Origin: CAVXGU01 sp963761615
Lineage (GTDB): Bacteria; Acidobacteriota; Vicinamibacteria; Vicinamibacterales; CAVVIG01
Assembly: GCA_963761615.1 (NCBI GenBank)
Contig: CAVXGU010000004.1
Location: 682,001-746,000 of the forward strand
DNA: 64,000 bases
Direction of reading: 5' to 3'
How positions within the stretch are numbered: position 1 is the first letter of the stretch; the number at the start of each line of letters is the position of its first letter. The position numbers were made by a program, and so were the translations under genes. Below the pieces are notes generated by a model. It was not told the DNA's origin. It worked only from the letters and a program-made list of their open reading frames with translations, and ran no database searches. Below are positions 57,958 through 64,000 of this stretch, piece after piece.

Positions 57958-59115
57958 CGGGACGCGGTAGCCGAGGGTCAGGACGGTCGTGTCGTCGGCC
58001 TGCGGCGCCGAGCCCGTCCAGCGGGCGACTTCGAGCATGAGGTCCTTCGAGATCTGGACCGCGGCCGTTTTCGGCGCCTCCCGCAGCCACGTCTCCAGCC
58101 GTTCCGCCGAGTACAGGTCCCCGTGCTCGTTCATCGCCTCGGTGACCCCGTCGCTGTAGGCGACCAGGAAGTCTCCCGGCGCGAGCGTCGTGGATCCGCC
58201 GGCGAAGGGCCCGTCGATCAGCATGCCGACGACGGTGCCGCGGTCCTCTTCGAGCGGGCGCACGCCGGCGGCATCGAGGACGTAGGGCGGCGGATGGCCG
58301 CCGGTCGCGTACTCGAGGCGTCCGGTCGCGGTGTCGAGGATGGCGTAGAACACGGTCACGTACATGCCGGCGTCGGCGTTCTCGCACAGGAACTCGTTGA
58401 CCTGCGCGAGGCAGGCGGCCGGGGTGCCGCCCTGCTGGCCCATTGCCCGCAGCAGCGTGCGCGCGACGGCCATGTAGAGCGCCGCCCCCACGCCCTTGCC
58501 CGACACGTCCGCCACGAGGAATCCCAGATGCGTCTGGTCGATCATGAAGCAGTCGTAGAAGTCGCCCCCGACTTCGCGTGCGGGCAGGACCTCGGCGTAG
58601 AGGTCGAACGGCGGGTGGCCGGGCGCGCCCGAGACGCCGCGGGGCAGCAGGGCGCGCTGGATGTTCGCCGCGATCTGGAGCTCGCAGTGCATGCCCACGA
58701 GCTCGTCGCGGGTCGCCAGGGCCTCCTTGATGATCGCCAGCTCGTGGCTGGTCTTCTCGATCGTCGTCTGCAGATCGGCGAAGTCGATCGGCTTGGTGAC
58801 GAAGTCGAAGGCCCCGCGGTTCATCGCGGCGCGGATGTTGTCCATGTCGCCGTACGCCGAGACCATCACCGCCTTGGGCGTCGGCCCGCGGCCGGTGATC
58901 TCGCCGAGCAGCGTCAGGCCGTCCATCTCGGGCATGTTGATGTCGCTCAGCACGATGTCGACGTCATGCTCGGCTTCCAGGGCGGCCAGCGCCTCGAGGC
59001 CCGTGGCGGCGAAACGGAACGCCATCTCGTTGGCCTGGATCTGCTTGCGGAACCGCTGGCGGATCAGCAGCGGCACGTCGGGCTCGTCGTCCACGACCAG
59101 GATCTTGAGGGGCAT
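57949..59115 (-). CDS. Response regulator with PP2C phosphatase (RsbU/RssB-like)
   Basis: A 388-residue protein, ATG at 59115. About residues 1-125 are a receiver domain (VVDDEPDV; DIVLSDINMPEMDG; VSAYGD; VTKPIDF). A short coiled-coil linker follows. The C-terminal part (about 165-388) is a SpoIIE/RsbU-type PP2C domain (ADVSGKGVGAALYMAVAR; LEYATGGHPPPYVLDAAG; SDGVTEAMNEHGDLY; PQADDTTVLTLGY). Phosphorylation by the adjacent kinase should turn on the phosphatase, which would dephosphorylate the STAS antagonist. It overlaps the kinase stop by one base. Confidence 0.93.
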   Translation of the reverse strand: MPLKILVVDDEPDVPLLIRQRFRKQIQANEMAFRFAATGLEALAALEAEHDVDIVLSDINMPEMDGLTLLGEITGRGPTPKAVMVSAYGDMDNIRAAMNRGAFDFVTKPIDFADLQTTIEKTSHELAIIKEALATRDELVGMHCELQIAANIQRALLPRGVSGAPGHPPFDLYAEVLPAREVGGDFYDCFMIDQTHLGFLVADVSGKGVGAALYMAVARTLLRAMGQQGGTPAACLAQVNEFLCENADAGMYVTVFYAILDTATGRLEYATGGHPPPYVLDAAGVRPLEEDRGTVVGMLIDGPFAGGSTTLAPGDFLVAYSDGVTEAMNEHGDLYSAERLETWLREAPKTAAVQISKDLMLEVARWTGSAPQADDTTVLTLGYRVPSA

Positions 59116-60782
59116 CAGGCGTCTCCGCGCGGAAGCGTCATGGCGAACTCCGTGAACCGGCCCGGCTCGGTGTCCACGGCGAGGGCGCCGTGGTGGCCGT
59201 GCACGATGATATCGAAGGTGATGGACAGCCCGAGGCCGGTTCCCGAGCCGGCGGGCTTGGTCGTGAAGAAGGGCTCGAAGATGCGCTGGCGGACCTCGGC
59301 CGGGATCCCGTTGCCGTTGTCGCGGACGCGGATGTCGACGCTGTCGCCGGTGGCGCGGGTGGTCACCGTCAGGGCCGGGGCGAACGAGGCGTCGGCCTTC
59401 CGCTTGTCCCGCAGGGCGTAGAGCGCGTTCGTCAGCACGTTGAGGAACGCCCGGCCCAGATCCTGGGGCACCGCCCGGATCGTCCCCACGTCCGGGTCGA
59501 AGCGCGTGTCGATGGCGGCGTTGAAGGTGCGGTCCTGGGCGCGCATGCCGTGATAGGCGAGGCCGACGTACTCCTTGAGGAGCGCGTTGACGTCGACGTC
59601 GACGCGCTCGCCGGGCCGGCCGCGGGAGTGGAGCAGCATGTTGCGCACGATGCTGTCGGCCCGCTTGCCGTGCTCGGCGATCTTCCGCGCGTTGAGCTGG
59701 AGGGTCTCGCACAGGTCGAGGAGGTCCCCGGCCTTGTCGGCGGGCACGGCGCCCGCGAGGCCCTCGCGGAGCTCGCCCGCCAGCTCGTCCGAGATCTGGG
59801 CGAAGTTGTTGACGAAGTTCAGCGGGTTCTTGATCTCGTGGGCGATGCCGGCGGTCAGCGCACCGAGCGACGCGAGCTTTTCCTGCGTGACGATCTGCTG
59901 CTGCGCCTGCTTCAGCCGGTCGAGCGCGCCTTCGAGGTCCCGGTTCTTCTCGACGAGCTCCTCGGTGCGCTCCTCGACCCGGTGCTCGAGCGTCCGGTTG
60001 GACTCGGCCAGCGCGTCCTTGGCGCGGCGCAGGTCCTCGATGTAGCCCGTGAGCGTCGTCGACATCGAGAGGAACGCGCGCGTCAGGTCGCCGACCTCGT
60101 CGCGCGACGCGGCGGCGATCGCGTCGATGCGGCGGTCGGGCTCGATCGTCGCGAACTCGCTCCCGGTCATCCGGCGCACGTACGCGGTGAGGACGCCGAG
60201 CGGAGCGGCCGTGTGCGTCACGAAGCGGTAGGCGACGCCCAGGCTGACGAGAAAGACCAGGAACAGGATGCCGAGCTGCTGGGCCAGCGCCGAGCGGATG
60301 TCGCCCGCGATGACGGCGCGGTTCATGCCGACGTGCGCGGTCCCCACCACGCCGGACAGGATCGGCGCGGCGACATCGATGAACCGGCCCCCGCCGGGCA
60401 CGGTGACGTTCTCGACGCGGATGGCGTCGGACACCCCCGCCGGCCGCTCTGCGGCCACGCGCTGCACCGCCCCCGGGACGACCGGGACGAAGGTGTGGGA
60501 CACGATCGCGCCCTGGTCGTCGACGACGAAGACGTAGGCCACCCCGCGGATCTGGAGGAATTGATCGATGGTGGACTGCAGCGTCGACCCGTCGCGGTTG
60601 AGCATGAGCTCGACCGACGAGCTCGCGATGCTGCTCGCGATGGCCGTGCCCTTGCTCTGGAACTCGCCCGTGAGGCTGCGGTTGAGCTGCCAGACCGACA
60701 GCAGCGAGATCACGACGGCCAGCGAGCCGAAGAGCGCGATCGTCGCCCAGAGGACCTTACGGAACAACGGGACGCGCGTCAT
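59115..60782 (-). CDS. Membrane histidine kinase with periplasmic sensor and HAMP
   Basis: A 555-residue protein, ATG at 60782 (in ATGA with the gene upstream; ATG 60791 is an alternative). It has an N-terminal helix, an extracytoplasmic PAS/Cache-like sensor (about 35-165), a second helix and a HAMP-like segment (RRIDAIAAASRDEVGDLTRA). A coiled coil leads to the dimerisation helix with phospho-His (LTAGIAHEIKNPLNFVNNF). The HATPase has NVLTNALYALRDK, DNGNGIPAEV and FFTTKPAGSGTGLGL. It faces two periplasmic binding proteins in the same operon, which probably present the ligand. Confidence 0.92.
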   Translation of the reverse strand: MTRVPLFRKVLWATIALFGSLAVVISLLSVWQLNRSLTGEFQSKGTAIASSIASSSVELMLNRDGSTLQSTIDQFLQIRGVAYVFVVDDQGAIVSHTFVPVVPGAVQRVAAERPAGVSDAIRVENVTVPGGGRFIDVAAPILSGVVGTAHVGMNRAVIAGDIRSALAQQLGILFLVFLVSLGVAYRFVTHTAAPLGVLTAYVRRMTGSEFATIEPDRRIDAIAAASRDEVGDLTRAFLSMSTTLTGYIEDLRRAKDALAESNRTLEHRVEERTEELVEKNRDLEGALDRLKQAQQQIVTQEKLASLGALTAGIAHEIKNPLNFVNNFAQISDELAGELREGLAGAVPADKAGDLLDLCETLQLNARKIAEHGKRADSIVRNMLLHSRGRPGERVDVDVNALLKEYVGLAYHGMRAQDRTFNAAIDTRFDPDVGTIRAVPQDLGRAFLNVLTNALYALRDKRKADASFAPALTVTTRATGDSVDIRVRDNGNGIPAEVRQRIFEPFFTTKPAGSGTGLGLSITFDIIVHGHHGALAVDTEPGRFTEFAMTLPRGDA

Positions 60783-62059
60783 CGCGCCCATGGCTGCCAG
60801 TCCGTGAGCGGCACGAAGCGGCCGCCGTCGACGCGCGTGTAGTACACCGCGTCGAGCCCCTGGGTCCGCCCGGGACCGAACGAGACCGGCGTGTCGATCC
60901 CGAGGTCGAGGTGCTCGATCCCGTCGAACGCGCGGCGGATGCTCGCCCGGTCGGTCGCGCCGCCGGATCGGCGGAGCACGTCCGCGAGGAGTTTCGCGTC
61001 GAGGAATCCCTCGAAGCTCACGAAGGTGAAGGGCGGGGTGTCCCGGCCGGCGTCCGAGGCGAACGGCGCCGCCGGGTGGACCCGGGCGAGGAGCTCCCGG
61101 TATTCGCGCACGCTCGGAAGCGACTGGTCCTCGTAGCTCGGGACGACCTGCGAGTTGATCAGGCGGGAGGTGTAGTCCTTGCCCGTGCGGCGCCCCTCGG
61201 TGAGCAGCAGGCCGAGGAGGCTCTCGCTCCCGACGAACGACAGGTTGGCGATCGGGACGTCCCACCCCGCGTTCACGGCGTCGCGGACGAAGGCCGCGCA
61301 CGCGGCGTACGCGCCGACCGAGATCACGGCATCCGGCGCGGCGGCGCGGAGGGCCTGGACCTGCGCCGCCATCGAGGCGTCGTAGGTCGTGCCGCGGCGA
61401 TAGGTCGCCTCGGCGGCGATCTGCAGGCCGCGCGCCGCGAGCGCGCGGCGGACGCCGTCCCAGCCGCTGCGCCCGTAGGCATCGGCCTGATAGAAGATCG
61501 CGATTCGGCGACGCCCGACGGCGACGAAGTGATCGACCAGGCCCGCCGTCTCCTGGAAGTACGAGGCGCGGAGGTTGTAGACGAAGTCGCTGTACGGGAG
61601 CTGGCGCTGCGGCTGGGCACCGGTGAAGGGGAAGAGCAGGTAGGGCCCCCGGTCCTCGTAGCGCTTGAGGAGCGGCAGCACCCGGGTGACGGTCGGCGTG
61701 CCGACGTAGCCGAAGAGCAGCGGGACGCGGTCGGTCTCGATGAGCTCGATCGTGTTGCGGATCGCCCGCGCCGGGTCGTACCCGTCGTCTTTGGCGAGGA
61801 TGCGGATCGGGCGGCCGTCGATGCCGCCCGATCCGTTCAACTCGGTGAAGTAGGCCTCGGCGCCGCGATAGAGCTCGACGCCCAGATCGCCGGATGCGCC
61901 CGTGAAGGCCGCCGACATGCCGAGCACGATGTCCGTCTGCGCGTGTCCGGCGGGTCCGAGGACCAGCGCACCGGCGATGGCCAGCGCGAGTGCGGCCGCC
62001 ACGGGGCGGCGCGCGCCCGAATGCGCGGGCGTCGGGCTGGGCGCGGAGGCGGTCGGCAC
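60779..62059 (-). CDS. Periplasmic binding protein (branched-chain amino acid/urea-like, Peripla_BP_6)
   Basis: A 426-residue protein with GTG at 62059. A signal peptide (LALAIAGALVLGPAGHAQ) is followed by a type I periplasmic-binding fold (DIVLGMSAAFTGASGDLGVE; GTPTVTRVLPLLKRYEDRGP; RRIAIFYQADAYGRSGWDGV; AAAPDAVISVGAYAACAAFV). This resembles LivJ-like or urea-binding proteins. No ABC permease for it is in the operon, and it overlaps the kinase start. It is thus likely a ligand-presenting partner of the kinase rather than a transport component. Confidence 0.87.
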   Translation of the reverse strand: MPTASAPSPTPAHSGARRPVAAALALAIAGALVLGPAGHAQTDIVLGMSAAFTGASGDLGVELYRGAEAYFTELNGSGGIDGRPIRILAKDDGYDPARAIRNTIELIETDRVPLLFGYVGTPTVTRVLPLLKRYEDRGPYLLFPFTGAQPQRQLPYSDFVYNLRASYFQETAGLVDHFVAVGRRRIAIFYQADAYGRSGWDGVRRALAARGLQIAAEATYRRGTTYDASMAAQVQALRAAAPDAVISVGAYAACAAFVRDAVNAGWDVPIANLSFVGSESLLGLLLTEGRRTGKDYTSRLINSQVVPSYEDQSLPSVREYRELLARVHPAAPFASDAGRDTPPFTFVSFEGFLDAKLLADVLRRSGGATDRASIRRAFDGIEHLDLGIDTPVSFGPGRTQGLDAVYYTRVDGGRFVPLTDWQPWAR

Positions 62060-62076
62060 CCGGTCTTGCGTCCTCG

Positions 62077-63084
62077 CTATTGCGACGCCGACGGGGTGGC
62101 CGTCTGCGCCGCCTCCTGCAGCATGTCGGGCGGGAACGTGATCCCGAGGGTCTTCGCCACGTCCTGGTTCAGGACGAGTTTCTTGACGGCCACTTCCTGG
62201 AACGGGATGTCCTTCGGGCTCTCGCCGCGCAGGACGCGCGCCAGGACCTTCGCGGCGCCGCGGCCCGTTTCGTACCAGCCGATCCCCACGGCAACCAGCG
62301 CACCGCGGCTCGTGAACTCCGGGTCGTTGATGATGAGCGGCAGCTTGGCGTCGCGCGCGGCCTTGGCGATGCCGTCGAAGCCCTGGAGGGCCGTGTTGTC
62401 GCCGGTGACCCACATGGCCTGAATGCCGCGCTGGGTGAGCACCTGCGCGGCCTGGAAGACCTCGTTGGTCCCGGTGATCGCGACCTCCTGCAACTGGATG
62501 CCGGCCTTTTCGAACAGCGGCCGGGCCGTGCTGATGACCTTGACCGAGTTGGCTTCCGACGTGTTGTACAAGGTGCCGACCGACGTGACGTTCGGAATGA
62601 GCTTCTTGATCGTGTCCACGGTCTCCGCGACGGGCGGGAACGAGCCGACGCCGGTGACGAACGGCAGGTGGTCGGTCGCGCTCTTGCCCGCCCCGGCCGC
62701 GATCGGGTCGTAGACGTAGGTGAAGACGACCGGTTTCCGCTTCGCGACGGCCACGGCCGCCGAGAGCACCGGCGTGGTCATCGTGACGATGACGTCGACG
62801 TCCGATCCGTCGAAATTCTGGATGAGCATCGGAATGTTGGAGATCTCGCCCTGCGCGTGGGCGCGGCGGACTTCCAGGTTCTTGCCTTCCTCGAATCCCT
62901 CGTCCTTGAGGCCGTCGAACAGGCCCTTCATGCAGGCATCGGCGCCCTCTTCGGGGGCGAAGTACACGAGGCCGATCTTGTGGGCCATCGCCGGGGCTTT
63001 CGGCCCGCCGCTGCACGCGGCGGCGAGTGCGGTCGTGAGGGCCAGGGTCGCGATCAGGAATGTTCTGCGGGGTGTGCTCGTCAT
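62077..63084 (-). CDS. ABC_sub_bind lipoprotein (TrpX-like)
   Basis: A 335-residue protein, ATG at 63084. The lipoprotein signal LALTTALAAACSGG is followed by a single PF04392-type domain (HKIGLVYFAPEEGADACMKG; NAEGEI-like AHAQGEISNIPMLIQNFDGS; GYETGRG-like IGWYETGRGAAKVLARVLRG). It is similar to each half of the tandem protein at 52501-54555, so both may bind related molecules. It opens the kinase operon and lies 17 bases from the next gene. Confidence 0.88.
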   Translation of the reverse strand: MTSTPRRTFLIATLALTTALAAACSGGPKAPAMAHKIGLVYFAPEEGADACMKGLFDGLKDEGFEEGKNLEVRRAHAQGEISNIPMLIQNFDGSDVDVIVTMTTPVLSAAVAVAKRKPVVFTYVYDPIAAGAGKSATDHLPFVTGVGSFPPVAETVDTIKKLIPNVTSVGTLYNTSEANSVKVISTARPLFEKAGIQLQEVAITGTNEVFQAAQVLTQRGIQAMWVTGDNTALQGFDGIAKAARDAKLPLIINDPEFTSRGALVAVGIGWYETGRGAAKVLARVLRGESPKDIPFQEVAVKKLVLNQDVAKTLGITFPPDMLQEAAQTATPSASQ

Positions 63085-63204
63085 CTCGTCATTCTCATCA
63101 GGTGGTCGAAGGGGGACCGTCGCCGCCGATTCGCGCGGATCGATACGGCGCCGGGCCGGCGGCACGAGCATAACGGATCGGCGTCGCGATGGCCACAGGA
63201 AGGC

Positions 63205-63233
63205 GGGACGCACGCCGCCATCCGGTGTATAAC
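63205..63233 (+). promoter_or_regulatory. Promoter-like element before the cupin gene
   Basis: GGGACG (63205-63210), 17-base spacer, TATAAC (63228-63233). The -35 is weak. The -10 with its flanks (GTGTATAAC) is the same as that at 52479-52486. A ribosome site AAGGAGG follows at 63255-63261. Confidence 0.45.
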
Positions 63234-63266
63234 TGCCCCGGCTTCAACCGACTCAAGGAGGTCCGC

Positions 63267-63992
63267 ATGAACCGGAATACGATCACCGCCGCGGTCATCG
63301 TCTCGGCCGTCGTCGCCTACGGCGCGTTGACCAGCGCGCAGGCGCCGGCGCAGGCCCCCGCCGCGCAGGCCGCCGTACCGCCGCCGGAGGCACCGATCCA
63401 GCCTGGCGACGCGCCGTACTACGCGTTCGATATCTCGAAGGCGGATATCGACTACGTGCTGAAGAACGCGCCCCCGAGCCCGCCCGATCGCCAACTGCGC
63501 GTCGTGGACATGGGCAAGTACAATCTCGGCGTCGGCATCATCCACCGTGGGCCGACCAACGACAAGCCGGGCGATCCGGTGCCGGTGCTGTGGCACGATT
63601 ACACGCCGGAGATCTACTACATCGTCTCGGGATCCGGGACGCTGACGACGGGCGGCGTCATCCTGAACCAGCGTCCGGGCCGGGGCGTGCCCAACACGAT
63701 GAACGGCCCCGGCGGCAGCGGCATTGCCGGCCCCGGCGCCTTCAGCCGCAAGGTGTCGGCCGGCGACATCATCATCATTCCCAACAAGGTCGCGCACGGC
63801 TGGAGCGGCGTGACCGATCACGTCGACTATCTGAGCTTCCGGCCGGATCCCGATCGCGTGCTGCCGGCCGGCTGGGTGTACCCGCTGTTGATGCGGGAAC
63901 CGCCGACCGAAGTGCCGACGCCGGGCGTGGGCCGCGGCGGCCGTGGCGGCGCGCCGGCTCGCGGCGGGGCGCCCGCCGGGCCGGGTCAGTAG
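63267..63992 (+). CDS. Secreted cupin-domain protein
   Basis: A 241-residue protein, ATG at 63267, six bases after AAGGAGG. A signal peptide and an Ala/Pro/Gln-rich spacer are followed by a cupin barrel. The first cupin motif is around WHDYTPEIYYIVSGSGTLTT, and the second is around SAGDIIIIPNKVAHGWSGV, where a His is visible as a likely metal ligand. The C-terminus is a Gly/Arg/Pro-rich tail. The substrate is unknown. It is divergent from the ABC_sub_bind lipoprotein. The window ends eight bases after its stop. Confidence 0.85.
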   Translation: MNRNTITAAVIVSAVVAYGALTSAQAPAQAPAAQAAVPPPEAPIQPGDAPYYAFDISKADIDYVLKNAPPSPPDRQLRVVDMGKYNLGVGIIHRGPTNDKPGDPVPVLWHDYTPEIYYIVSGSGTLTTGGVILNQRPGRGVPNTMNGPGGSGIAGPGAFSRKVSAGDIIIIPNKVAHGWSGVTDHVDYLSFRPDPDRVLPAGWVYPLLMREPPTEVPTPGVGRGGRGGAPARGGAPAGPGQ

Positions 63993-64000
63993 CGCGACTC

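Noticed and set aside
1..64000. tRNA, rRNA, CRISPR, transposase, integrase or phage genes
   Set aside because: I scanned for conserved motifs and repeats and found none that hold up. No mobile element boundary was seen.

Overview
The window is GC-rich, densely packed DNA, most likely from an Acidobacteriota genome of the Vicinamibacteria type. This is inferred from content: an acidobacterial-style VWFA-related secreted protein, a TonB-dependent receptor with an N-terminal carboxypeptidase-regulatory-like domain, many PASTA-less Ser/Thr kinases with PEGA-like C-termini, an ABC_sub_bind transporter, and many secreted proteins of unknown function. No tRNA, rRNA, CRISPR array, transposase or phage gene was found.

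Layout. 1-232: start of a CheB-type methylesterase (minus strand, cut by the window edge). 487-1800: a small protein and a CNNM/DUF21 membrane protein. 1857-4292: a compact sortase operon (LPQTA-tailed secreted protein, VWA protein, class D-like sortase). 4305-9072: membrane and envelope proteins and a KirBac potassium channel. 9116-9317: a promoter-to-terminator unit that looks like a small RNA or an attenuator leader. It precedes 9356-14699, where two complete ABC-2 exporters sit head to tail. 14800-17490: TonB receptor and a Cys-rich secreted protein (minus). 17569-20653: a cNMP-binding histidine kinase and a response-regulator/thioredoxin-reductase-like fusion (minus). 20889-23683: cytochrome c/copper monooxygenase-like protein and two secreted unknowns. 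23688-28151: secreted unknowns, an MptB-like GT-C mannosyltransferase and UppP. 28417-37621: a PP2C phosphatase, two Ser/Thr kinases, two FHA proteins, and TPR/PEGA/PDZ secreted proteins, followed by a lytic transglycosylase. 38466-48467: a complete minus-strand Tad (Flp) pilus operon, from two prepilins through CpaB, secretin, TadE-like, CpaE, CpaF, TadB and TadC to a prepilin peptidase. 48715-51876: a TIR-domain membrane protein and a Ser/Thr kinase that share the same C-terminal extracytoplasmic domain. 52061-52249: TatA. 52501-63084: two convergent operons that join a TrpXYZ-like ABC transporter to a STAS/RsbW/PP2C partner-switching module and a histidine kinase with its own binding proteins. 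63267-63992: a secreted cupin.

The two most novel-looking systems are the ABC-transporter/partner-switch locus (52501-63084) and the TIR/kinase pair with a shared sensor-like domain (48715-51876). Both readings rest on domain architecture and gene order.

Data quality matters here. Several clear genes are broken by single-base indels: one each in 7080-7680 and 13832-14699, two in 17569-19232, and a cluster plus an in-frame TGA in the secretin 44232-46736. The isolated ones look like residual assembly errors. The secretin cluster could be either local error or real decay.
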